Assembly (NCBI GenBank): GCA_002508495.1
Contig: DANA01000106.1
Span: 6,914 to 18,328, forward strand
Length of the DNA stretch: 11,415 bases
Reading direction: 5' to 3'
Origin: Methanoregula sp. UBA276
Lineage (GTDB): Archaea; Halobacteriota; Methanomicrobia; Methanomicrobiales; Methanospirillaceae
In this document: positions 5,442-11,415 of the stretch, one piece after another
Layout: every line of letters starts with the position of its first letter
How positions within the stretch are numbered: position 1 is the stretch's first letter
Translations under genes and position numbers: made by a program
The notes under the pieces: model-generated
Seen by the model: the letters and a program-made list of their open reading frames with translations, nothing else
What the model was told of the DNA's origin: nothing
Database searches by the model: none

Positions 5442-5448
5442 TCACTCC
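5442..5448 (-). promoter_or_regulatory. Ribosome binding site deciding the rps27e start
   Basis: The minus strand reads GGAGTGA with a five-base spacer before ATG 5436. It overlaps the rpl44e TGA stop, so a ribosome ending on rpl44e would be placed at the next start. Confidence 0.65.
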
Positions 5449-5720
5449 GTGAGCTCGAACTTCGCGACGCGGTAACCCTTGCGCAGGTGTGCCTTCTTGC
5501 AGGTCACGCAGCGGTACCGGACGTTGATCTTCTTGGTCGGCTTGTCGCCACCGGGCACTTTTGAGAACTTGCCCATGTTGCCTACCCTGCCCCTGCGGGC
5601 TTTCTGGCGGTCAATCCAGTGGAGGCCGGTCGTCTTGCCTTTCTTTACTTTCTCAACCTCGTGCACCTGGTGGCTCCTGCAGAAGGGGCAGTAGGTTGTA
5701 AATTTTGCTGGCATTTTCAT
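5442..5720 (-). CDS. rpl44e: Large-subunit ribosomal protein eL42 (L44e)
   Basis: A 92-residue protein with the two zinc-ribbon pairs C11-C14 (YCPFCRSH) and C71-C74 (CVTCKKAH), and the basic centre HWIDRQKARRGRVGNMGKFS expected for eL42. It lies near the ribosomal E site. Two in-frame ATGs exist (5720 and 5714); GGTGA at 5727-5731 is spaced six bases from 5720 and twelve from 5714, so 5720 is preferred, giving MKMPAKFTTY. A 37-base gap with a TATA-like stretch separates it from gins51, making it the first gene of a possible sub-operon with rps27e, aif2a, nop10 and the PAC2 chaperone. Confidence 0.95.
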   Translation of the reverse strand: MKMPAKFTTYCPFCRSHQVHEVEKVKKGKTTGLHWIDRQKARRGRVGNMGKFSKVPGGDKPTKKINVRYRCVTCKKAHLRKGYRVAKFELTE

Positions 5721-5751
5721 GAAAATTCACCGATAATCCTGATGTCGAATA

Positions 5752-5762
5752 CCTATATTATT
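5752..5762 (-). promoter_or_regulatory. Possible TATA box of the rpl44e sub-operon
   Basis: The minus strand reads AAATAATATAG across the gins51 stop codon, about 32-40 bases before the rpl44e ATG. A start about 25 bases downstream would leave only a very short leader containing the GGTGA site. It is plausible but weak, because read-through from gins51 is equally possible. Confidence 0.35.
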
Positions 5763-6438
5763 TGCAGACGTTGATATTTAAGACTATGTTGCGCTCGGAG
5801 AGGACCGCCGCGTTCCGCTCAGGAAGCGTCACTATATCTCCCTTTGAGAGGGTATAAATTCTCCCATCCACCCCCATGAACGACTCCATGTCACTGAGGA
5901 CACGGACGAGCGTGCAGGGGTGGACTATCGCACCCTTTGGTACTGCCGGTGCAGGCGTGAGGGGCAGGTCTTCCTGCTGGGGTTCCCCGTCTTCTATGGG
6001 CGCTGCTTCATCACCTTCGGGTTCTGCTTCAGTAAAGAGCGGCAGCGGGGCATGGGTGACATGGGGCGCATTGTGCAGCAGGACCTCCTGGCACTGCTCG
6101 ATCCCTGCCGTGATCTGGTCGAACATCGCCTTCTCCGGCGGGATCATCCGTTTTACTTCCTCGCGGTCGTAATAATTCCCCTCCGCGTGCATCATGGTGA
6201 GCGCAAGGATCTTCCGCGAACGGATGGCAAAAAGGTCCTGCAGCGTCTCCCGGATGGCGAGCGTTTCATCGATCAGGGCACGGGCTTCGTCCGAGAACGG
6301 GTTGTCGATGGCATAGACCTTCTTGGTGATTGCGGCAAGCTCGGCGTGCCCTTTCTCGAAAAGGTCCGGGGAGACCGAAGTGAGCCTGCCCGTCTCGCGT
6401 TCGGACAGCAGGATACTGCGCAGGTCATCGAGCTTCAT
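5758..6438 (-). CDS. gins51: GINS complex subunit Gins51 (Gins15)
   Basis: A 226-residue protein. The N-terminal alpha-helical GINS A-domain runs to about residue 125 (MKLDDLRSILLSERETGRLT at the start; EEVKRMIPPEKAMFD near its end). An acidic, proline-rich linker follows at about 135-170 (EAEPEGDEAAPIEDGEPQQ), then a small beta B-domain (VHPCTLVRVLSDMESFMGVD and YTLSKGDIVTLPE). A-domain then B-domain is the order of the Sld5/Psf1 type, hence Gins51. GINS links MCM helicase with polymerase/primase and the GAN nuclease at the fork. The ATG at 6438 is preferred over the longer frame to 6477, which overlaps priS; GAGGA lies five bases upstream within the end of priS. The 8-base spacing from priS suggests co-expression of both replication proteins. 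Confidence 0.9.
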   Translation of the reverse strand: MKLDDLRSILLSERETGRLTSVSPDLFEKGHAELAAITKKVYAIDNPFSDEARALIDETLAIRETLQDLFAIRSRKILALTMMHAEGNYYDREEVKRMIPPEKAMFDQITAGIEQCQEVLLHNAPHVTHAPLPLFTEAEPEGDEAAPIEDGEPQQEDLPLTPAPAVPKGAIVHPCTLVRVLSDMESFMGVDGRIYTLSKGDIVTLPERNAAVLSERNIVLNINVCK

Positions 6439-6446
6439 CGCATTCC

Positions 6447-7577
6447 TCAGGCGATCTCTGCTGCCCCGCGGGCACACAGGAATACCGCTACCGCTTCCGG
6501 TACAGTAGTGATGCCCTTTTTGAGTTCATAAGTGCTTCCGAGCATCGGCATATTCAGGTTGAAATTCAGGTTCACCTTCACGTCCCGCGTGCCGAATACC
6601 ACGGCATCGATGAGCGGGTCGAAGCCGGGAAGGTCGCGAAGCTCGAGCGGCTGCACCCGCATCCCGCTCCCCCCGTGCAGGGAGGTCGGCATGCGGATGA
6701 GGCGTTTGGTATCGGTCGTGACCGGCTCATCGGCAAGGGCTGCCCGGGACAGGAGCCGTTTTTTGAACTCCCCTTCCTGCAAGGAGAGGATGATGGCAAG
6801 GACACGGTTCTTTACGATCATGGCAGAGGGTCGTTTCTCAATATCGGTGACCAGGTCCCCGCATTTTTTTAAGAATGTGGTTGCCGAATCCCTGCCGATA
6901 CCATCAATTGCCGTGAGATGGGCCATCGCATCTTCATGGGGGAGGGCGATGAGCCAGCGGAGGTAATCCGTCAGGCTTTCCCGGTAGCGCCCCTGCCATG
7001 ACGGCCCGGTCGGGACTTTTCCCGCAAGCATCGCTGCCGGGTCAAAGCCAATCCCGCAGACATAATCGATGAGCTCCCGGCGCTCGGCACTCCCCCAGCC
7101 CCGGAACGCGAGGTCCTTGATATGGACATGATACCCCCTGCCACCCGAGAAGACGAGTTCGATGGTCTTTTTGTCCATCCCGAACTCAATGGTCAGCATG
7201 TCAAGGAGTTTTTGCGTCTCTTCCTTGACACGGGCGAGCATCTGGTCGTACGGCCCCCGCACAATATGGTCCGCGTCAAGATCGAAGATAAGGTCGGCCC
7301 CGCACCACCCCTTGTCCGCCATGGTCCCGGCATCCGGTTTCTCGTAATACGCGGTCGAGTAGTAGGTATGCTGCGGAATGAGGTTCTGGATATACCCGGT
7401 CATCTCGTCCCGTCCGCCAAACCCGATATGCCGCCGCATCCGCATCTCGGACGAGCCCGGGGAGAAGAGGACAAAGCCCCATTCCCGCTGCACGAGCGAC
7501 GAGGGCGCGACCAGCACGGTCTTTTTGTAATACTCGGTAAACCGCTGGCGGAGGAATTCGGTTGTGGCCGGGTTCAT
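6447..7577 (-). CDS. priS: DNA primase catalytic (small) subunit PriS
   Basis: A 376-residue archaeo-eukaryotic primase small subunit; with PriL it makes the primers for replication. Catalytic features are IFDLDAD (D99 and D101), SGGRGYHVHI (144-153) and TDTKRLIRMPTSLHGGSGM (288-306), where D289 is the expected third metal ligand. The N-terminus (TEFLRQRFTEYYKK) and REWGFVLF match the family. The cysteine zinc knuckle seen between the first catalytic motif and the SGGRG motif in Pyrococcus and human primases is absent: no cysteine occurs between D103 and S144. The ATG overlaps the elp3 TGA stop (ATGA), implying coupling. PriL is not in the window. Length is normal for euryarchaeal PriS. Confidence 0.95.
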   Translation of the reverse strand: MNPATTEFLRQRFTEYYKKTVLVAPSSLVQREWGFVLFSPGSSEMRMRRHIGFGGRDEMTGYIQNLIPQHTYYSTAYYEKPDAGTMADKGWCGADLIFDLDADHIVRGPYDQMLARVKEETQKLLDMLTIEFGMDKKTIELVFSGGRGYHVHIKDLAFRGWGSAERRELIDYVCGIGFDPAAMLAGKVPTGPSWQGRYRESLTDYLRWLIALPHEDAMAHLTAIDGIGRDSATTFLKKCGDLVTDIEKRPSAMIVKNRVLAIILSLQEGEFKKRLLSRAALADEPVTTDTKRLIRMPTSLHGGSGMRVQPLELRDLPGFDPLIDAVVFGTRDVKVNLNFNLNMPMLGSTYELKKGITTVPEAVAVFLCARGAAEIA

Positions 7578-9154
7578 GGAAAATCCCTGATCATATAAGG
7601 GCCCCTTCGTTCATAACCAAGCTTACGGTAATAGGGCCGGACCCCGATACCGCTCATGACCGCAAGCCTCTGGTATCCTGCACCCGCTGCAACCGTCTCG
7701 GCCCGGGCTATCAGTTCCCGCCCGTAGTTCCGGTGCTGCCATTCGGCCGGAGCAGCATCCATCCCCACTGGAACGAGACTGCCATAGACATGGAGTTCGC
7801 GCAGGAGGGCCGCGCCGTCGAGTTCCGGCCGGTAGACCTGCGACGGGAAACGGAGCCGGGCAAACCCGATGAGGGAATCGTCCGCCACTGCCGATAAGAA
7901 GTGTTCGGTCCCGCCGCATGCCTCGTACCGGAGTTCCTGGAGGACGGGTTCGGCAGCTGAGGTGAGCCTTCCGATCTCGCGGCAGCGGATGCAGCGGCAG
8001 CGTTTCCCCGCAGCCTTGAGCCGTTCCTGGGCCAGCTGCCGGAAGTTGGAGTGCTTGGATCCGGCAACAATGAGTTTTGCGGGGATATCGCGCTGGATCC
8101 GCTGGATCCGCGTGTATTCGGGGGTGAGGGACTTGGCTGCAGCAACAAGGTCAATGAGTTCGTCCTCGTTGTACGGGGAGTACTTCTTCTGCAAAAAGAG
8201 GTCCTCGATCTCGGAGCCGGGGGTGACGAGCGTCGGGTATATCTTGAGAAAGTCGGGACGGAACCGGGGATCGGAAAAGAGCGTTTCGAACATCTGCCGG
8301 TCGGAGGCCAGATCGGACGATGGCATGTTCGGCATCATGTGGAAGCCCACTTTCAGCCCGGCATCGCGCAGAAGGGTGTTGGCCTCCACCGTATCGGCAA
8401 CCGTGCAGCCACGGCGGTTGAAGGCAAGGACCGCGTCATCCGTATGCTGGACGCCAAGTTCCACCTTGGTCACGCCGTAGTCAAGCATCCGGTCGATATG
8501 CTCCTTACGGCACCAGTCGGGCCGGGTCTCGAACGTGATGGCAATACAGCGGATGGCAGCAAACTCGTTGGCGTCCTCAACCCCCGCTACGGGCAGCGGT
8601 TCCGGTGCCGGCGTCCTGCTGGGGTAGATGTTCATCGCTTCGATACACCGGGAGACGAACATCTCCTGGTATTCAACCGGGCGGGCAGTCATGGTACCGC
8701 CCATGACGATAAGCTCCACCTTTTCGACGCGGTGGCCGAGGATCTCGAACTGTTCGAGCCGGGCCTGGACCTGGCGGAACGGATCGAAATCGTGTTCCCG
8801 GCCACGTTTCGCGGCTGGTTCTTCCCCCGTGTAACTCTGGGGGGAATGGAACGGGTGGTCCGGACCACCGGGACAGGGGAGGCACTTGCCGTGCGGGCAG
8901 GGATGGGGGGACGTCATCACCGCTACCGGGGCAACCCCGGAGAGGGTCCGCGAGGGTTTGACCAGGAGGACTCTTCGTAAGGCCTCCCGTTCCTCCGGTA
9001 GTGCTGCGGCAAGCAGCGCAGAGTTCTTCGGCACCGCAGGCAGGCCATACCGGCGGCATATCTCGATCTTCGCTGCAACAATACCGTTATCGTCGCCAGG
9101 CGAAAGGCCGAGGACGCGGGAGATCATCTCCCGGTATACCTTCGCCTCGTCCAT
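7574..9154 (-). CDS. elp3: Elp3, tRNA uridine(34) acetyltransferase
   Basis: A 526-residue radical-SAM and acetyltransferase fusion. The radical SAM cluster is CPHGKCLPC (C86, C91, C94), followed by ELIVMGGTMTA, ELGVQHTDD and GFHMMPNMPSSD. A cysteine-rich KRCRCIRCREIG (384-395) bridges to the C-terminal GNAT domain. There the acetyl-CoA loop reads QHRNYG (473-478), with Asn where most Elp3 proteins have Gly, and the substrate region reads SGIGVRPYYRKLGY (501-514). In archaea Elp3 acts alone to carboxymethylate wobble U34 of tRNA using acetyl-CoA and SAM. The start ATG lies six bases after the UPF0058 stop; no strong ribosome site is seen, so coupling to UPF0058 is likely. Its stop overlaps the priS start. 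Confidence 0.95.
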   Translation of the reverse strand: MDEAKVYREMISRVLGLSPGDDNGIVAAKIEICRRYGLPAVPKNSALLAAALPEEREALRRVLLVKPSRTLSGVAPVAVMTSPHPCPHGKCLPCPGGPDHPFHSPQSYTGEEPAAKRGREHDFDPFRQVQARLEQFEILGHRVEKVELIVMGGTMTARPVEYQEMFVSRCIEAMNIYPSRTPAPEPLPVAGVEDANEFAAIRCIAITFETRPDWCRKEHIDRMLDYGVTKVELGVQHTDDAVLAFNRRGCTVADTVEANTLLRDAGLKVGFHMMPNMPSSDLASDRQMFETLFSDPRFRPDFLKIYPTLVTPGSEIEDLFLQKKYSPYNEDELIDLVAAAKSLTPEYTRIQRIQRDIPAKLIVAGSKHSNFRQLAQERLKAAGKRCRCIRCREIGRLTSAAEPVLQELRYEACGGTEHFLSAVADDSLIGFARLRFPSQVYRPELDGAALLRELHVYGSLVPVGMDAAPAEWQHRNYGRELIARAETVAAGAGYQRLAVMSGIGVRPYYRKLGYERRGPYMIRDFP

Positions 9155-9160
9155 GACAAA

Positions 9161-9427
9161 TTAATGTTCAGCTGCAACTTTCTGGATTGCAGACTCTTGA
9201 GAATAGTTCACCACGGGCAGTGTCTGTCCATGAATGTGATTTACAATCTCGTTTCCGAGCGTGAGGAGAGCATCTTTGTGGGCTTTTTTGTCTTTATGAA
9301 TATGAACCGGAGAGATTTCCAGAGAACTGTAACGCTCGGTGCGAATTTCGTCGTTGTTCATCCCTTCATAGTACTTCTTGATGTGAATCATCAGCATGTG
9401 GAGATGGAGTAACTCTTCCTTTTGCAC
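9161..9427 (-). CDS. UPF0058 family protein
   Basis: An 88-residue protein of an archaeal family of unknown function. The N-terminus QKEELLHLHMLMIHIKKYYE and the later SPVHIHKDKKAHKDALLTLG match the family pattern (start ...KEEL..LH...., then xSPxHIHKxKxEHKxA). It is predicted soluble and helical, without a signal peptide. The start is GTG at 9427, where the family begins; GAAGG lies eight bases ahead as a weak ribosome site, and a TATA-like sequence is about 40-50 bases upstream. It is the first gene of the long minus-strand block and stops six bases before elp3, so the two are probably co-transcribed. No function can be inferred beyond that link. Confidence 0.85.
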   Translation of the reverse strand: MQKEELLHLHMLMIHIKKYYEGMNNDEIRTERYSSLEISPVHIHKDKKAHKDALLTLGNEIVNHIHGQTLPVVNYSQESAIQKVAAEH

Positions 9428-9467
9428 ACTATCGCCTTCTCTAATCTGATCCTATTTTTGGAAGGGA

Positions 9468-9477
9468 AGATATACCT
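9468..9477. promoter_or_regulatory. Shared divergent TATA region of UPF0058 and the ADP-ribosylglycohydrolase
   Basis: aagatatacc reads ggtatatctt on the minus strand. For the plus strand it is centred about 28 bases before ATG 9501, which fits a leaderless start. For the minus strand it is about 45 bases before GTG 9427, leaving a leader of about 20 bases that holds the weak ribosome site. One near-symmetric box could therefore serve both directions. The non-coding space between the two starts is only 73 bases. Confidence 0.45.
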
Positions 9478-9500
9478 TATTGGTGAGATTTATATCTGGA

Positions 9501-10394
9501 ATGGTGCGGCACGCAGGATCACTGGTTGCGCTGGCAATTGGGGACGCGTTGGGTGCGCCCCTTGAAGGATCTCAAAAGCCTGAAGCGTGGCTGGCAGAAT
9601 ACCGTTCCGGAGGGCGCCTTTTCCGAAAAAAAGGGGAATTCACTGACGATACGCTGCAGGCCCTTGCAGTCGCGGAATCGCTCGTGGCATGCGGGGCTTT
9701 TAGTGAAAATGACCTTGTACAGAAATTATCTGAATCATTTATAGTACGACCGGAATGGTTTGGTCCTACATCAACTTTGTTCTTTGAACTTGTGCAAAAC
9801 GGGACCGTGCCGCACCTTGCCGCACGCATCGTTCACCAGCGGAACCATGGCAGCCGGACCAACGGCAGCGTGATGCGGGGGTTCCCCCTTGGTATCTTCT
9901 TTCCTGCACCAGAAGTGTATGCACTGAGCCTGCGCTGTTCATCGCTGACGCACTACGATCCGGTTGCCGGCCACTGCTCCGCGTTCCTGAACACCATGGC
10001 AAGCGACATGGTGCGGGGCACATCCCGCAGCAGGGCGTTCCGGCATGCACGGTCGCTCTGTACCAATCCCGAAGTGCATGCCGTTCTTGGCAGTTATGCA
10101 CAGTACGACCCGGAACCATCGCTCGACAGTGTCCGGTGCGCCCACGCGGCACTCCGTTCCTTTATGGAGGCAAAGTCCTTAGAGCATGCCATCCTCGCGG
10201 CGGTAAACCTGGGCGGGGACGCAGACACCGTTGGTGCATGTTGTGGTGCGCTGGCGGGTGCGTGCTGGGGGCTCTCTGCGATCCCTTGCAGGTGGAGAGA
10301 CGGGCTTGAAGATTACGACAGGATTGTCAGGACGGCAAACCAGTTATGGGAGCGGCGGGCGGACCGGCCGGGCCATACCCTGCCTCACCTCTAA
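9501..10394 (+). CDS. ADP-ribosylglycohydrolase family protein (DraG/ARH type)
   Basis: A 297-residue all-helical metalloenzyme of the ADP-ribosylglycohydrolase family. Motifs are SLVALAIGDALGAPLEG at the N-terminus, FTDDT (T48, D49, D50, T51) for the first magnesium site, NGSVMR (121-126), HYDP (151-154), and LGGDADTVGACCGALAGA (237-254) with D240 and D242 as further metal ligands. Family members remove ADP-ribose from arginine, serine or other acceptors, or hydrolyse related nucleotides; the substrate here is not predictable. No nitrogenase-regulating draT is in the window, so a DraG role is not supported by context, nor is a neighbouring ADP-ribosyltransferase toxin seen. The ATG at 9501 is preferred over an upstream TTG at 9480 because the family starts there and the TATA spacing fits a leaderless mRNA. 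Confidence 0.9.
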   Translation: MVRHAGSLVALAIGDALGAPLEGSQKPEAWLAEYRSGGRLFRKKGEFTDDTLQALAVAESLVACGAFSENDLVQKLSESFIVRPEWFGPTSTLFFELVQNGTVPHLAARIVHQRNHGSRTNGSVMRGFPLGIFFPAPEVYALSLRCSSLTHYDPVAGHCSAFLNTMASDMVRGTSRSRAFRHARSLCTNPEVHAVLGSYAQYDPEPSLDSVRCAHAALRSFMEAKSLEHAILAAVNLGGDADTVGACCGALAGACWGLSAIPCRWRDGLEDYDRIVRTANQLWERRADRPGHTLPHL

Positions 10395-10470
10395 TCGCGC
10401 AGGGATTTTTGTCCCGGGTCACTGAATGGGCCGCATCGGCATTTCCTCCTGCCGGCGGGTGATCTGCGTC

Positions 10471-10505
10471 TCCCGGTTCGTGGGATCCTGCCGGAGAAAC
10501 CGGGA
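10471..10505. repeat. 8-bp perfect stem-loop between the glycohydrolase and DUF4013 genes
   Basis: tcccggtt at 10471-10478 pairs with aaccggga at 10498-10505 around a 19-base loop. It lies about 80 bases past the glycohydrolase stop. No T-run follows immediately, so it is not a typical terminator; it may be a remnant repeat or a structured 3' end. Confidence 0.4.
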
Positions 10506-10606
10506 TGCATGAGGGAATTTTCCGATTCATCCTGACAAATTGGGTAAAGAGCATCAATCCATGAAGATTTGATGATTTCCTGTGGGTATCGGGCGTTTTT
10601 TAAGAA

Positions 10607-10637
10607 AATCAGGGGGATTGTTTTAAGCCTCCCGATT
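10607..10637 (+). promoter_or_regulatory. Promoter region of the DUF4013 gene with an imperfect inverted repeat
   Basis: A TATA-like ttgttttaag spans 10618-10627, about 40-47 bases before ATG 10666, which would start transcription near 10648. It lies in the loop of an imperfect inverted repeat: aatcaggggg (10607-10616) with cctcccgatt (10628-10637), one mismatch and one G-T pair. Such symmetry around a TATA box could be a regulator site, but no regulator is identified. Confidence 0.4.
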
Positions 10638-10652
10638 ATCATACGATTTACC

Positions 10653-10657
10653 GGTGA
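10653..10657 (+). promoter_or_regulatory. Ribosome binding site deciding the DUF4013 start
   Basis: GGTGA is spaced eight bases from ATG 10666. The alternative GTG at 10654 lies inside this site, so it is rejected as the start. Confidence 0.6.
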
Positions 10658-10665
10658 AACACCCA

Positions 10666-11325
10666 ATGGATTACGGAAACATGCTCAGTGATTCCTTTGC
10701 CTATGCAAAGGATGCGGTTATTGGAAAATGGATGCAGTGGCTCCTGCTCGTGATTGCAACCATCATCCTCTTTATCCCGCTGCTCGGGTACTCGTTAAAA
10801 GTCCTCAGGGGCGAGAGCCCGGCACCGGAAGTGACCGGCTGGGGGACGCTCATCATCGATGGTATCAAGTACCTCATCGTCTCGATCATCTGGGCAATCC
10901 CCTGCCTTATCATCCTCTTCCTCGGATTCGGCGCGGTCATTGCAGCGGCAGTTGCAGACAGCAACCCGGCGGCAGTAGTTGCTGCTCTCATGGGGGCACT
11001 CCTGTTCTTTGTCCTCTTTGTCATTATTGCGATCCTTACCGGCATTTTTGCCACGATCGGTATTGTCCGGTTTGCCCGCACGGGCAGCATGGGCGAGGCA
11101 TTCAACTTCGGTGCCATCCTTGAAACAATCGGGAAGATCGGCTGGGGCAACTACATCATCGCCCTCATTGTCATTATCATCGCCCAGTTCGTAATCGGCC
11201 TTATTCTTGGGCTGATTACGATGATCCCGGTCCTTGGCGTCATCATCGAGTTCGTCCTCATCGCCCCGATTACTCTCTTCGAAGCACGTTACATCTGCCG
11301 GATCTACGATGCGGCAGGCGTGTGA
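10666..11325 (+). CDS. DUF4013 family multi-pass membrane protein
   Basis: A 219-residue, very hydrophobic protein. The N-terminus MDYGNMLSDSFAYAKDAVIGKWMQW and the GYSLKVLRGE segment just after the first membrane helix match DUF4013, a family frequent in methanogens and haloarchaea. Predicted membrane regions are about 25-45, 70-100, 105-139 (probably two helices) and 165-208 (two helices), for roughly six passes. No transport signature, metal site or enzyme motif is visible. It is monocistronic as far as the window shows, with a T-rich terminator directly behind. Function is unknown for the family. Confidence 0.85.
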   Translation: MDYGNMLSDSFAYAKDAVIGKWMQWLLLVIATIILFIPLLGYSLKVLRGESPAPEVTGWGTLIIDGIKYLIVSIIWAIPCLIILFLGFGAVIAAAVADSNPAAVVAALMGALLFFVLFVIIAILTGIFATIGIVRFARTGSMGEAFNFGAILETIGKIGWGNYIIALIVIIIAQFVIGLILGLITMIPVLGVIIEFVLIAPITLFEARYICRIYDAAGV

Positions 11326-11335
11326 GCGACCTCAA

Positions 11336-11357
11336 TTTTTTTCCTTATTCTCTTTTT
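11336..11357 (+). terminator. T-rich terminator after the DUF4013 gene
   Basis: Ten bases after the stop the plus strand has seven Ts, then ccttattctcttttt. Runs of T without a strong hairpin are the usual signal for archaeal RNA polymerase termination. Confidence 0.65.
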
Positions 11358-11415
11358 GATGATGGATTGCAGGTACCTCCGGAACACGTGCAGGGGAGAT
11401 GGCCGTAACCGCACG

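Noticed and set aside
6439..6477. Longer gins51 start at 6477
   Set aside because: It lies within the end of priS, and GAGGA is correctly placed for ATG 6438.
1..11415. CRISPR array, integrase, transposase or tRNA-anchored island
   Set aside because: No regularly spaced repeats, no transposase or integrase motifs and no tRNA gene could be seen in the window.

Overview
The window looks like a chromosomal segment of a euryarchaeal methanogen, most likely in or near the order Methanomicrobiales (a Methanoregula-like genome). The evidence is indirect. It carries archaea-only information-processing genes (PriS, GINS51, aIF2-alpha, eL42, eS27, Nop10, a PAC2-type proteasome assembly chaperone), archaeal TATA boxes and leaderless-type starts, UPF0058 and DUF4013 proteins, and G+C-rich codons. 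No methanogenesis gene is present, so the assignment is an inference.

Layout. At 1-542 (+) is the 3' end of a membrane-protein gene, overlapping a small FeoC-like winged-helix protein with six clustered cysteines, probably the end of a ferrous-iron transport operon. At 799-1920 (-) is a PHP-domain nuclease of the endonuclease Q type with its own TATA box. From 1921 to 2919 the DNA is mostly non-coding: a perfect 19-bp inverted repeat enclosing 78 bp, a potential G-quadruplex, several G+C-rich hairpins, and one small unrecognised gene (2407-2670, +). From 9427 down to 2920 the minus strand is packed almost without gaps: UPF0058, elp3, priS, gins51, rpl44e, rps27e, aif2a, nop10, PAC2 chaperone, and finally an A+T-rich M48-like membrane metallopeptidase gene that looks acquired. 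From 9501 rightward on the plus strand are a divergently transcribed ADP-ribosylglycohydrolase and, after a 271-bp gap, a DUF4013 membrane protein followed by a T-rich terminator.

How the genes fit together. The minus-strand block joins tRNA wobble-uridine modification (Elp3), replication priming and helicase assembly (PriS, GINS51), two zinc-ribbon ribosomal proteins, translation initiation (aIF2-alpha), H/ACA RNP assembly (Nop10) and proteasome assembly (PAC2). This is a known archaeal linkage of replication with translation genes. Most junctions overlap by 4-8 bases or are under 12 bases apart, so translational coupling is likely; a second promoter may lie ahead of rpl44e.

I do not see a convincing new defence or mobile system. 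The points most worth a second look are the cysteine-to-aspartate changes in the zinc modules of both Nop10 and the EndoQ-like protein, the inverted-repeat/G-quadruplex region, the compositionally foreign M48 gene fused to the end of a housekeeping operon, and the dense cysteine cluster of the FeoC-like protein.
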